A DNA stretch of 17,488 nt, taken from assembly GCA_016219145.1 (NCBI GenBank), contig JACRCG010000125.1, positions 1 to 17,488 of the forward strand, read 5' to 3'. This stretch comes from Deltaproteobacteria bacterium (lineage in GTDB: Bacteria; Desulfobacterota; Desulfuromonadia; Geobacterales; Pseudopelobacteraceae). How positions within the stretch are numbered: the first letter of the stretch is position 1; each line of letters opens with the position of its first letter. The notes below the pieces were generated by a model. The model saw only the letters and a list, made by a program, of their open reading frames with translations, made no database searches and was not told the origin of the DNA. Of the stretch, positions 6,282 through 14,077 are shown in pieces. The position numbers were made by a program, and so were the translations under genes.

Positions 6282-7478
6282 ATGCTAAAAGGAAAACGAA
6301 TCATACTGGGTGTCAGCGGGGGCATTGCCGCCTATAAAGCGATCGAACTCCTGCGCCTGCTGACCAAGGCCGGAGCTGAAGTACATGTCATCATGACGCG
6401 GGCTGCCCAGGAGTTCGTCACACCGCTCACCTTTCAGACCCTTTCCGGAAATCCGGTCCATACCGAACTTTTCAACCTGATTGCCGAACGTGAAATCGGC
6501 CATATTTCCCTGGCCGACCGGGCCGACCTGTTTATAATCGCCCCGGCAACGGCCAATGTTATCGGTAAGATAGCCGGCGGCATTGCCGACGACATGCTGA
6601 CAACAACAGTGATGGCAACCAAAGCTCCGGTTCTGATCGCTCCGGCCATGAACGTAAACATGTTTACCAACCCGATTTATCGGGAGAATGAAGAAAAACT
6701 GCGCCGATTAGACTACCGTTTTGTCCCCCCGGTTTCCGGATCTCTGGCCTGTGGATGGGAAGGGGAAGGAAAGCTCGCGCCACCGGAAACAATTTTCGAG
6801 GAGGCTGTGGCAGCACTAAGCCCCAAGGATCTGGCCGGTCGCACGATTATGGTCACCGCCGGACCGACCCGCGAAGAGATTGATCCGGTACGCTACATAA
6901 GCAATCACTCCTCCGGAAAGATGGGGTATGCCCTGGCCAGATCAGCTGCACGGCGGGGAGCCAGGGTGATTCTGGTCAGCGGCCCGACCAGTTTGTCCCC
7001 ACCTTCAGGTGTCGAGCTGCTGCATGTCACGTCGGCCTGTGAAATGCGAGATGTCGTTATGGCTCGTGCCGTCGAGTGCCATGCAATTATAAAATCCGCT
7101 GCCGTTGCAGATTACCGCCCGGTTGACCGGAACGCTGACAAGATCAAGAAAAACAGCGAGCGGGCTTCTGTCGAACTGATCAGGAACCCTGATATTCTGG
7201 GCGGGCTGGGCCGAATGGATAAACGCCCTTATCTGGTCGGTTTCGCTGCCGAAACCGCCATGGTTAGCGAGTACGCCGCAAAGAAACTGTCCGAGAAAAA
7301 TCTGGACATGATTGTGGCCAACGATGACAGCCAGCCTGACGCCGGGTTTAATGTGGATACCAACCGGGCACTACTGATTTTCCGGGATGGCCGGAGCGAA
7401 GCGTGCAGCCTTATGTCCAAGGACGATCTGGCCGGTCGAATACTGGACCATATAGCAGCAGAGCTGGCATCACGCTGA
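6282..7478 (+). CDS. coaBC: Bifunctional phosphopantothenoylcysteine decarboxylase / phosphopantothenate-cysteine ligase
   Basis: This 398-residue fusion carries out two successive steps of coenzyme A synthesis: joining of cysteine to 4'-phosphopantothenate (CoaB, C-terminal) and FMN-dependent decarboxylation to 4'-phosphopantetheine (CoaC, N-terminal). The CoaC part (residues 1-185) shows GVSGGIAAYKA, H74 in EIGHISLADRADL, the PAMN motif at 121-124 and the flap cysteine C157 in ACGWEGEGKL. The CoaB part shows AGPTREEIDPVRYISN and SSGKMG near 193-214, KSAAVADYRP at 271-280, and KIKK at 287-290, whose K289 matches the essential E. coli lysine. An upstream in-frame start at 6201 would give an N-terminal extension lying inside the hydrolase gene. 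ATG 6282 is preferred because the family begins with MLKGKRIILG and GAGG at 6267-6270 precedes it. It is probably co-transcribed with the hydrolase. Confidence 0.96.
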   Translation: MLKGKRIILGVSGGIAAYKAIELLRLLTKAGAEVHVIMTRAAQEFVTPLTFQTLSGNPVHTELFNLIAEREIGHISLADRADLFIIAPATANVIGKIAGGIADDMLTTTVMATKAPVLIAPAMNVNMFTNPIYRENEEKLRRLDYRFVPPVSGSLACGWEGEGKLAPPETIFEEAVAALSPKDLAGRTIMVTAGPTREEIDPVRYISNHSSGKMGYALARSAARRGARVILVSGPTSLSPPSGVELLHVTSACEMRDVVMARAVECHAIIKSAAVADYRPVDRNADKIKKNSERASVELIRNPDILGGLGRMDKRPYLVGFAAETAMVSEYAAKKLSEKNLDMIVANDDSQPDAGFNVDTNRALLIFRDGRSEACSLMSKDDLAGRILDHIAAELASR

Positions 7479-7495
7479 GGGTCGCCGGTTTTGGC

Positions 7496-7524
7496 TTGAC
7501 TTGGCTGCCTGAAAGTACTAGTTT
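7496..7524 (+). promoter_or_regulatory. Possible promoter of the tol genes
   Basis: TTGACT (7496-7501) lies 17 bp from TAGTTT (7519-7524). The -35 is good (5/6) and the -10 is weak (3/6). It is the only candidate in the 79-bp gap between coaBC and tolQ, and no terminator follows coaBC, so read-through from coaBC is also possible. Confidence 0.3.
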
Positions 7525-7557
7525 TTCGAAGTTATAACAGACACGGAGGTAGTATTA

Positions 7558-8229
7558 GTGGCCTTATTGATCGGCACCGGTCTCATCGTTAAAATCGTTC
7601 TCCTGATCCTGGTCTTCTTTTCGGTTGTCTCCTGGGCCATAATCATGTTCAAACTCGTCCAGATCCATCGCGCCAACAGCGAGTCAGTCCGATTCATGGA
7701 TTTTTTCTGGAAATCCAAGCGGTTCGACGCCATCGCCTCCCAGGCCGACCGCTTTGTCAGTTCACCACTGACAGTTCTCTTTAACGAAGGGTACAGCGAG
7801 TTGAAGAAAGTCGTGGAGAGTGACGGCGCCAGTGACGGCAGTGCCCTCAGCACCGATCTGGGCGGCGTGGAAAATGTTTCCCGCGCTCTGCGACGAGCGA
7901 CGAACTCCGAGATAACACGTCTGGAAAAATATACTACGTTTCTTGCAACCACAGGCTCCACCTCTCCTTTCATAGGATTGTTCGGGACGGTCTGGGGTAT
8001 CATGACCGCCTTCGAGGGTATCGGCAAGACCGGCTCGGCCTCGCTGGCCGTTGTTGCTCCTGGAATCGCCGAGGCGCTGATTGCAACTGCAATCGGGCTG
8101 GTTGCCGCAATTCCGGCTGTAATGGCCTACAACCACTTCCAGCATAAAATTCGGGTACTGGTCAAGGAAATGGACAACTTCTCCACCGAGTTCCTTAACA
8201 TCGTGCAGCGCAACATCGCGGGGAAATAA
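7558..8229 (+). CDS. tolQ: TolQ, proton channel subunit of the Tol-Pal system
   Basis: This 223-residue inner-membrane protein of the TolQ/ExbB/MotA family has three helices: residues about 7-30, about 128-150 and about 165-187. The segment TTFLATTGSTSPFIGLFGTVWGIM contains the conserved helix 2 core, and AEALIATAIGLVAAIPAVM is the helix 3 signature with its channel-lining Thr and small residues. With TolR it forms the proton-motive-force motor that energises TolA during outer-membrane constriction at division. The start is GTG at 7558 with CGGAGGT at 7544-7550. TolQ rather than ExbB is indicated by the tolR, tolA, tolB and pal genes that follow. It begins the operon; the spacing to tolR is three bases. 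Confidence 0.93.
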   Translation: MALLIGTGLIVKIVLLILVFFSVVSWAIIMFKLVQIHRANSESVRFMDFFWKSKRFDAIASQADRFVSSPLTVLFNEGYSELKKVVESDGASDGSALSTDLGGVENVSRALRRATNSEITRLEKYTTFLATTGSTSPFIGLFGTVWGIMTAFEGIGKTGSASLAVVAPGIAEALIATAIGLVAAIPAVMAYNHFQHKIRVLVKEMDNFSTEFLNIVQRNIAGK

Positions 8230-8232
8230 GCC

Positions 8233-8646
8233 ATGTCCATGGGTGGGCAAAACGATCACCGCGGCATGATGGCCGATATCAACGTTACCCCTCTGGTTGA
8301 CGTCATGCTGGTTCTGCTGGTGATTTTCATGGTAACAGCGCCGATGATGCAGCAGGGCGTGCAGGTAAACCTTCCAAAAGCAGACACAAAAGCCATGACT
8401 CCGGCGGAGGAATCGGTCGTGGTTACCGTGGATAAATCCGGGAAAACCTATATCAACAAGGATCAGATCCCGGCTGGTGAACTGCGTAACCGTCTCTCGG
8501 CCATCTTTGTGTCGCGAGCCAAAAAAGAGGTCTTTCTCAAAGCCGATGCCGGTGTACCCTACGGCGAGGTGGTCAAGGCCATGTCCGATATCCAGGGAGC
8601 CGGCATAGAGCGGCTCGGCATGGTAACGGAACCGGCCGCCAGATAA
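8233..8646 (+). CDS. tolR: TolR, stator/peptidoglycan-linked subunit of the Tol-Pal motor
   Basis: This 137-residue protein of the ExbD/TolR family has an N-terminal cytoplasmic tail and one helix (about 20-40). D23, in NVTPLVDVMLVLLVIFMV, is the proton-carrying aspartate, at the same number as in E. coli TolR. The periplasmic domain contains VQVNLPKAD and the ending EVVKAMSDIQGAGIERLGMV, which is typical of the family. The start is ATG at 8233, three bases after tolQ. The stop overlaps the tolA start by one base, indicating coupled translation. Length and all key residues are normal. Confidence 0.95.
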   Translation: MSMGGQNDHRGMMADINVTPLVDVMLVLLVIFMVTAPMMQQGVQVNLPKADTKAMTPAEESVVVTVDKSGKTYINKDQIPAGELRNRLSAIFVSRAKKEVFLKADAGVPYGEVVKAMSDIQGAGIERLGMVTEPAAR

Positions 8647-9413
8647 TGACAGCCCGTCCGGCCGCTATCGACTCCGGTATTGGTGTCAGCTGCATCGCCT
8701 CCACCGTCGTTCACCTGGCGGTTTTTTTGTTGCTGGTCTGGTGGGGGAAACTTTTCCCGGTTAACATGAACCTGCAGGAAACCTATTATGTGGATGTCGT
8801 GAACCTGCCGGTGGCGTCTCCTCAGGCCGGCAGTCCCCAGCAGAAGGGCGCAGAAGAGGAGGCAGCTCTTCCGCCTTCGAAACTTCAGGAAAACCAGATG
8901 GCAGTGCCCCCGGCTCCCAGGCCCGAAGCAGCAAAACCGTCCGACAAAACGGCTGTCAAGGCTACAGACCAGAACGATTCGGCGTTTGCCGAGCGGATGG
9001 CAAAACTGGAAGGGAAGAGTGAGGCCAAGCGGCAGGAGGCTGCGCTGGAGCGCCTGCGCAGCAAGGTCACTACCGCCGGCAGCGGACGGAGCGGCATGCC
9101 GGCAGCAACAGGCAAAGAAGTCGGCAGCGATTTTACGGCCTACGTTCAGTCCCGCCTGAAAGACGCTTTCCGGGAGACCATCAGTTATACCAGCAAAAAC
9201 CCGGAAGTAGTTGTAAGGCTGTTTATTGATGTTAACGGCAGAATTTCAAAACGCAAGCTGGAGCGCAGCAGCGGTGACCGGGCCTTTGAGTTGTCCGTGC
9301 AGCGTGCCATTGACATGGCTGGCGAGAAATTTACCCATCCTCCCGACAAAAAAGTTTTTGAAGGTGTTTTTGTATTTAAACCCCAGGGGATAACCTCTGA
9401 CCGTGGCAAATGA
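8646..9413 (+). CDS. tolA: TolA/TonB-type energy-transducing periplasm-spanning protein
   Basis: This 255-residue protein has one N-terminal helix (about 15-37) with the S19-xxx-H23 pairing that TonB and TolA use to sense the TolQ-TolR or ExbB-ExbD motor. The linker, about residues 55-160, is rich in Ala, Glu, Lys, Gln and Pro and partly helical. A C-terminal TonB-like domain follows, from about 165 to 250 (YVQSRLKDAFRETI, VVRLFIDVNGRISKRKLERS, VQRAIDMAG). It is much shorter than E. coli TolA (421 residues), mainly in the coiled-coil region. Position between tolR and tolB identifies it as the TolA of this system, although the C-terminal domain looks more TonB-like. It would link the motor to TolB and Pal at the outer membrane. 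It overlaps tolR by one base. Confidence 0.82.
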   Translation: MTARPAAIDSGIGVSCIASTVVHLAVFLLLVWWGKLFPVNMNLQETYYVDVVNLPVASPQAGSPQQKGAEEEAALPPSKLQENQMAVPPAPRPEAAKPSDKTAVKATDQNDSAFAERMAKLEGKSEAKRQEAALERLRSKVTTAGSGRSGMPAATGKEVGSDFTAYVQSRLKDAFRETISYTSKNPEVVVRLFIDVNGRISKRKLERSSGDRAFELSVQRAIDMAGEKFTHPPDKKVFEGVFVFKPQGITSDRGK

Positions 9414-9420
9414 GGTCTGA

Positions 9421-10698
9421 ATGCGTATATATATTTTTCTGCTGATTTTTCTGGTTTTCCCTGTGACTGTCTTTGCCCAAAACGGGTATGTGGAAGTCAC
9501 TGCTCCCGGCAACCATCTGCTTAAACTGGCTGTTGACGCTCCTGTCTCCTTTGACGCGACCCCTAATCCCGTCTCCGCCAGAGAGATATCCGACGTTCTT
9601 GTATTTGACATCAACATGTCCGGGATTGCGGCCGCTGAAGGCAGGGATCAGCTGCCTCCCCAGAGTGTGACAACACTGGCCGATACCGATCTTAACCCGT
9701 GGAAAAACGGCGGATACGACTTGCTGATTCGCAGCGCCTACAGCATCAAGGGCGAAGAACTTACTGTCGAACTGCGCCTTTTTGATGTTCAAAACAGCAA
9801 TCTTATGGTCGCCAAACGGTATCTGGGAAGAACAGGTGAACTGCGGCGCTTCGTACATACCTTTGCGGACGAGGTTTTGCTGGATATAACTGGAACGAAG
9901 GGGTGTTTTACCTCCAGAATCGCCTACGTCACGGCCCAATCCGGCAACAAGGAGATTGCGGTTATGGACTGGGACGGCCACATCCCGCTCCCGCTGACCA
10001 AGAACGGCTCGATCAATATGAATCCTGATTTTGCTCCAGATGGTCGCGAAATCATATTTACCTCCTATAAACGCGGCAATCCCGACCTGTATCGACGTGC
10101 GCTCTCGAACACGGCCGAAATCCCGCTGTCAAGCCGCAACGGGCTCAATATCACCGGAACCTGGTCGCCGGACGGCGGCAAGATCGCTTTGGCGCTCAGC
10201 AAAGATGGCGATGCGGAGATTTACACCATCGCCAAGGACGGCACGAATCCGATCCGGCTTACGATCAGTCAGGCGCTTGAGGTTTACCCGGCCTGGTCTC
10301 CGGATGGCAAACAGATCGCCTTTGTATCTGACCGCCTTGGCAAGCCGCAGATATTCATCATGGACGCAGACGGCGGCAATGTCAGAAGACTGACAACCTC
10401 CGGCAGTTACAATGTCAACCCGCGCTGGTCGCCCAAAGGGGACCGGATCGCCTATACCCGCTCGATGGGAGGCTTTCAGATCTTCACAATCCGTGCAGAC
10501 GGCAGCGGCGACACTCAACTCACCAGTGAAGGTAACAACGAAAACCCCTCCTGGTCACCGGACGGGCGTTTTATAACTTTCAGCTCCAAGCGCGGCAACG
10601 GACAGGGGCTCTACGTCATGCGGGCCGACGGCAGCGGCCAGACCCGGGTCAGTCAGGGCAAGGGCAGCTATTCCCAGCCAGCCTGGTCGCGCAACTGA
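9421..10698 (+). CDS. tolB: TolB, periplasmic beta-propeller of the Tol-Pal system
   Basis: This 425-residue protein is secreted by a Sec signal (MRIYIFLLIFLVFPVTVFAQ, cleavage likely after residue 19). An N-terminal alpha/beta domain (about 20-165) is followed by a six-bladed propeller (about 166-425). The blades repeat the WSPDG pattern: FAPDG, WSPDG, WSPDG, WSPKG, WSPDG and a final WSRN that closes the ring. The first domain normally contacts TolA and the propeller binds Pal, allowing Pal to be freed and redistributed at the division site. The ATG lies seven bases after the tolA stop, with GAGG at 9412-9415. It is the last gene before a 225-bp gap that holds a separate pal promoter, and an 11-bp inverted repeat straddles its stop codon. 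Confidence 0.95.
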   Translation: MRIYIFLLIFLVFPVTVFAQNGYVEVTAPGNHLLKLAVDAPVSFDATPNPVSAREISDVLVFDINMSGIAAAEGRDQLPPQSVTTLADTDLNPWKNGGYDLLIRSAYSIKGEELTVELRLFDVQNSNLMVAKRYLGRTGELRRFVHTFADEVLLDITGTKGCFTSRIAYVTAQSGNKEIAVMDWDGHIPLPLTKNGSINMNPDFAPDGREIIFTSYKRGNPDLYRRALSNTAEIPLSSRNGLNITGTWSPDGGKIALALSKDGDAEIYTIAKDGTNPIRLTISQALEVYPAWSPDGKQIAFVSDRLGKPQIFIMDADGGNVRRLTTSGSYNVNPRWSPKGDRIAYTRSMGGFQIFTIRADGSGDTQLTSEGNNENPSWSPDGRFITFSSKRGNGQGLYVMRADGSGQTRVSQGKGSYSQPAWSRN

Positions 10699-10726
10699 TT
10701 TTTCTTGAGTTGATGCAGGCTGGCTG
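10675..10726 (+). repeat. Inverted repeat across the tolB stop codon
   Basis: CAGCCAGCCTG (10675-10685) and CAGGCTGGCTG (10716-10726) are perfect 11-bp inverted arms around a 30-nt centre. The centre holds a second short pairing, CAACT (10692-10696) with AGTTG (10708-10712). In tolB mRNA it would form a long stem that includes the stop codon. There is no T-run after it, so it could be a 3'-end processing or stability structure rather than an intrinsic terminator. The remainder of the gap, 10727-10831, shows nothing recognisable. Confidence 0.5.
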
Positions 10727-10831
10727 CTGCCTTGGTGCAATCTGATCACGCCCTCAAGAGCGCGCATGCTGCCCACCCCCCGTTTTTACCGGTAGAGCTT
10801 ACGATATTCTGCGATTAACGGTTATTAGCGG

Positions 10832-10859
10832 TTGCAAAACGAACGCTGTTATGTATAAT
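10832..10859 (+). promoter_or_regulatory. Sigma70 promoter of pal
   Basis: TTGCAA (10832-10837) lies 16 bp from a perfect -10 hexamer TATAAT (10854-10859). Transcription would begin near 10866 and give a leader of about 58 nt before the pal start at 10924. This allows pal to be expressed in excess of tolQRAB, which fits Pal being one of the more abundant outer-membrane lipoproteins in known bacteria. Confidence 0.7.
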
Positions 10860-10923
10860 GCGCTACATACTGGAATACACTCAGGCAAAGCGCCTTAACT
10901 TAAGCAGGACAAAGGAGATTGGT

Positions 10924-11502
10924 ATGAAAAGACGGGTTCTGACTCTATTGGCAGCTATCAGCTTGGCGGCTCTGGTTTTGGGAGGCTGTGCGAACAAGGA
11001 AGTCGTGAAGAGCGAGGAAGCTGTTGTACCCAAGGCTGCTGAGTCCTCAGTAGCTGCGCCGGCCAAGGCAGAGGCAAAAGCTGAGTCCGCCAAACCTGTC
11101 GAGACTGCCGCTTCACTTGATCCGACCGGCGCTAAGCAGGCAGCAAAGGCTGCCGCTCCCGTAGCCGATTCGAGTCTGGAAACGGTCTATTTTTATTTTG
11201 ACAAATCGGACCTGCGTCAGGATGCCAGGAACGTGCTGAGCAAAAATGCTGAGGTGCTGCTTAAAGCAAAGCCGAATGCCAAGATACAGATTGAGGGGCA
11301 CTGCGATGAGCGCGGCTCGTCTGAATACAACCTCGCCCTGGGCGACCGGCGCGCCAAATCTTCGTTGCAGTACCTGATTACGCTGGGCGTCAAGGCCGAC
11401 CGGCTTTCCACCATCAGCTACGGAAAAGAAAAACCGGCAGTGCAGGGGAACGATGAAGCCGCCTGGGCCAAAAACAGAAGGGCTGAGTTCGTAGCCAAAT
11501 AG
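10924..11502 (+). CDS. pal: Pal, peptidoglycan-associated outer-membrane lipoprotein
   Basis: This 192-residue lipoprotein has a signal peptide ending in the lipobox LGGC, with C22 as the lipidated residue. An Ala/Lys/Glu-rich flexible linker follows (about 28-78), then an OmpA-like domain (about 85-192). The OmpA domain contains TVYFYFDKSDLR and the Pal hallmark GHCDERGSSEYNLALGDRRA, which holds the Asp and Arg residues that grip diaminopimelate in peptidoglycan. Pal tethers the outer membrane to the wall and is recycled by TolB. An upstream in-frame start at 10858 overlaps the promoter. ATG 10924 is chosen because AAGGAG lies at about 10911-10916 and the signal peptide begins there. A strong terminator follows; no cpoB/ybgF gene is present downstream. 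Confidence 0.96.
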   Translation: MKRRVLTLLAAISLAALVLGGCANKEVVKSEEAVVPKAAESSVAAPAKAEAKAESAKPVETAASLDPTGAKQAAKAAAPVADSSLETVYFYFDKSDLRQDARNVLSKNAEVLLKAKPNAKIQIEGHCDERGSSEYNLALGDRRAKSSLQYLITLGVKADRLSTISYGKEKPAVQGNDEAAWAKNRRAEFVAK

Positions 11503-11526
11503 CCCCAGAATCAGATCACTTTTTTC

Positions 11527-11562
11527 AAGCGCCCGGGTTTACGACCTTGGCGCTTTTTTTTG
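11527..11562 (+). terminator. Intrinsic terminator after pal
   Basis: AAGCGCC (11527-11533) pairs with GGCGCTT (11549-11555) around a 15-nt loop that can close further through GGT/ACC. T nucleotides then continue to about 11561. The strong stem and T-run end the tol-pal transcript just 10 bp before the -35 of the efflux operon. Confidence 0.88.
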
Positions 11563-11570
11563 TTTAGTGC

Positions 11571-11599
11571 TTGACATTCGTGTTCACAATATATATTGT
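11571..11599 (+). promoter_or_regulatory. Promoter of the RND efflux operon
   Basis: TTGACA (11571-11576) is a perfect -35. The -10 is either TATTGT at 11594-11599 (17-bp spacing, 4/6 match) or TATATT at 11592-11597 (15-bp spacing, 5/6). Transcription would begin near 11606, about 22 bases before the ATG at 11628. The -10 region lies inside a perfect palindrome (11586-11599). Confidence 0.65.
11586..11599. promoter_or_regulatory. Perfect 14-bp palindrome, candidate repressor operator
   Basis: ACAATATATATTGT reads the same on both strands and covers both possible -10 hexamers of the efflux promoter. A dimeric repressor bound here would exclude RNA polymerase. TetR- and MarR-type regulators commonly control RND pumps in this way, but no regulator gene is in the window, so the binding protein is unknown. 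Confidence 0.5.
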
Positions 11600-11627
11600 T
11601 TTCCATATATCGCGGCAGGAGTCATTC

Positions 11628-12962
11628 ATGAAGACTAATTTTACAATTATTATGCTGCTGCTTTTAACCGGGCAGGCCTGGGCCGGACAGCCACTGACCC
11701 TGAAAGAATCCATTTCACTGGCCCTCCAGAAAAACAATCTGGTCAAAGCCGCCGGCTTTAGTGCCTCGGCCGCTGGCTCCGGGATAGAGGTTGTCAAATC
11801 CCGCTACTACCCGACCTTATCTTTTGAGGAGAACTTTACAACCTCCAATTCGGCCACTCAGAACTTCATGATGAAACTTGATCAGGGGCGTTTTACGCAG
11901 AATGACTTTCAAATCAGCAATTTGAACCAGCCCTCCTCATGGTCTGATTTCAGGACGACCCTCTCGTTTCAGCAGCCGCTGTATGCCCCATCCCAGAATC
12001 CATTAAAGGAGATGGCCATCAAAGATTACGAGAAGAGCCGCCTGGAACTTGAGGCGATCAGGCAGGATGTCGCATTTCAGGTTTTCCGGCTATATCTGGA
12101 GGTCCAGAAATCCGATGCCCGGCTCAAAGCTGCCGAAAAGGCTGTGGCTGATGCCCGCGAGAATATGAGGCTGGCGACTGTCAGGAATGCCGCCGGGGTC
12201 GGTCTGCTTTCTGATGAATTGCGGGCCAGGACACATCAATCAATTTTGGAGCAGCAGTTCATATCCGCCCACAACAACCTGGCTCTGGCCAGGATGCGTC
12301 TGGCCATGCTGATCGGTATAGACGAAGGGCAGCTTTTTGATCTCTCCTCACTTCCGAATCGTATCAGCGTGCCTGTATTGAATGACGATCTGGTCAGGAC
12401 TGCTATCGAAGAAAATATCGAGATGAAGCTCTCACGCTCCGACCTGGAAAAATCTGGAGTGGCTCTCAAACTGGCAAAAAGTTCGTACTATCCGACTGTG
12501 GGGGCTTTTGCGGCCTACCAGCTTAGCGGCAAAGAAGCACCTCTGACAGCTGATAACAATGCCTGGATGGCCGGAATCAACTTCAAGTGGCAGCTTTTCG
12601 AAGGATTTCGCAGCAACCACGAGCGCAGCCGTGCCGCCTCCGCAGAGTCGGCAAACCGGGAGATCGTGGAAAACAGAGCCAAAGAGGCCAGGTACCGGTT
12701 AAAAGAAAGTTATCTGCGGCGCGATGAGACCGGCAAACGGCTGGAAGTGGCCCGCCATGCCCTGCTGGACGCCGAGGAAACAGTCAGATTGATCTCAAAA
12801 CGCTTTGAGAATTCTCTGGCTACGATGCTTGATCTGCTGGACGCCCAGAACGCCCTCAATCAGACCCGGGCCGATCTGGTCGAGACCGAGGCCGCCTATC
12901 TGCTGGCTGGCGGACGGGTATATCTGGAAGCCGGGACATTTTTGAAGGAGATGCTCAAATGA
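11628..12962 (+). CDS. TolC-family outer-membrane efflux channel
   Basis: This 444-residue outer-membrane factor has a Sec signal (MKTNFTIIMLLLLTGQAWAG, cleavage likely after residue 19). Two homologous halves follow, each with the TolC-type pattern of a strand region and long amphipathic helices. LTLKESISLALQKN opens the first half, and RYYPTLSFEENF and SSYYPTVGAFAAY occupy equivalent places in the halves. The helical stretches near 140-200 and 345-425 (SLATMLDLLDAQNALNQTRA) would build the periplasmic tunnel. It would form the trimeric exit duct of the pump encoded by the next two genes. An upstream in-frame start at 11571 falls in the promoter. ATG 11628 is preferred for AGGAG at 11617-11621 and the signal peptide. 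Its stop overlaps the adaptor start by four bases (ATGA). Confidence 0.92.
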   Translation: MKTNFTIIMLLLLTGQAWAGQPLTLKESISLALQKNNLVKAAGFSASAAGSGIEVVKSRYYPTLSFEENFTTSNSATQNFMMKLDQGRFTQNDFQISNLNQPSSWSDFRTTLSFQQPLYAPSQNPLKEMAIKDYEKSRLELEAIRQDVAFQVFRLYLEVQKSDARLKAAEKAVADARENMRLATVRNAAGVGLLSDELRARTHQSILEQQFISAHNNLALARMRLAMLIGIDEGQLFDLSSLPNRISVPVLNDDLVRTAIEENIEMKLSRSDLEKSGVALKLAKSSYYPTVGAFAAYQLSGKEAPLTADNNAWMAGINFKWQLFEGFRSNHERSRAASAESANREIVENRAKEARYRLKESYLRRDETGKRLEVARHALLDAEETVRLISKRFENSLATMLDLLDAQNALNQTRADLVETEAAYLLAGGRVYLEAGTFLKEMLK

Positions 12963-14074
12963 AGAACTACGTGCTGCTTGTTTCAATAATGCTAACTGCC
13001 GCTGTGGCAGTCGGCGGTTGTTCGAAGAAACGGGAAACGGAAACGAGGGAGAAAGCCCCGCCTGCTGTTGTCAAGGGTACTGCCAGCGAGACAGTTAAAA
13101 TTTCCGCAATTGCTGAAACAGTGGAAGTGGCAGGCACAGTTCGCGCCCGCACGAGCGCTGTCGTATCAGCCAGAATCCCCGCAAGTGTCTCGGTTTTGAA
13201 GGTCCGTGAGGGTGACAGGGTGCGAAAGGGCCAGTTGCTGGCCCAGTTGGAAGCGCTGGAGAATCAGGCCAATGCCGCCGTAGCAACTGCCGGGACAGAC
13301 GAGGCCCGCCAGGGGGTGGAAGAAAGTCAATCCCGCAAGAAACTGGCCGATGCCACTTTTGAGCGCTACCATAAACTCTTCAGCGAACGGGCCATAAGCC
13401 GACAGGAGTTCGACATCAAGCAGAGCGAGAAAGAGCTGGCTGCTCAGGCTCTGGCACGGGCAGAGGCCCGCCTTAAACAGGCCGAAGAGCGCTCGAAAGC
13501 GGTTTCCAGCATTTCAGATTACACTCGCATTCTGGCTCCGATCAGCGGAATCATCACCAGTAAGCCGGTTGGTCTGGGGGGCACCGTGTTTCCAGCCCAG
13601 CCTCTGATGACAATTGAAGATGACAGCAGCTACCTGTTTGAGCTGGCTGTCCCGGAATCGCTGGCCACCAGTGTAAAGCCGGGCTCGCCGGTACAGGTGA
13701 CACTGGATGCTCTGGGCAGCTCATTTGAAGCCGCAATTGCCGAAATTGTGCCGGCCGTAGATCCAGCCAGCCGCACCTTCACCGCCAAGATCGCGCTGGA
13801 GCGCAAGGGTGTCAAGTCCGGCATGTTCGGACGCGCAACGATCGGCATGGCAACGGCCGGCAACGGTATCACCCTGCCAAAAAAGGCGCTCTTCGAGCGG
13901 GGGGCCATGGCTGCGGTATGGGTACTTGACAGGGACAACATCGCCCGGATGCGGATCATCAAGGCCGGCAGAGCCGTGGGCGAACGGCTGGAGATCCTTT
14001 CCGGGCTTTCAGAAGGCGAGAGGGTAGTGGTATCGGGAGTGGAGAAGATCAGCGAAGGGGTAAAGGTAGAGTAG
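12959..14074 (+). CDS. RND efflux periplasmic adaptor (membrane-fusion) lipoprotein
   Basis: This 371-residue HlyD/AcrA-type adaptor begins with a lipoprotein signal whose lipobox is VGGC, with C21 as the anchor. The domains follow the AcrA order. First is the split biotinyl-lipoyl domain (SARIPASVSVLKVREGDRVRKG near 70-91, closed by ILAPISGIITSKPVGLGG near 191-208). An alpha-helical hairpin occupies about 95-185, with abundant Ala, Glu, Lys and Arg. A beta-barrel runs about 215-300, and a membrane-proximal domain extends to the end (LSGLSEGERVVVSGVEKISEG). It bridges the permease and the outer-membrane channel. It overlaps the upstream channel gene by four bases and the permease follows after three bases, so the three are co-translated. 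Substrate cannot be inferred. Confidence 0.93.
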   Translation: MKNYVLLVSIMLTAAVAVGGCSKKRETETREKAPPAVVKGTASETVKISAIAETVEVAGTVRARTSAVVSARIPASVSVLKVREGDRVRKGQLLAQLEALENQANAAVATAGTDEARQGVEESQSRKKLADATFERYHKLFSERAISRQEFDIKQSEKELAAQALARAEARLKQAEERSKAVSSISDYTRILAPISGIITSKPVGLGGTVFPAQPLMTIEDDSSYLFELAVPESLATSVKPGSPVQVTLDALGSSFEAAIAEIVPAVDPASRTFTAKIALERKGVKSGMFGRATIGMATAGNGITLPKKALFERGAMAAVWVLDRDNIARMRIIKAGRAVGERLEILSGLSEGERVVVSGVEKISEGVKVE

Positions 14075-14077
14075 ATC

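Noticed and set aside
7515..7522. GTACTAGT palindrome before tolQ as an operator
   Set aside because: At 8 bp and single copy it is too short to separate from chance.
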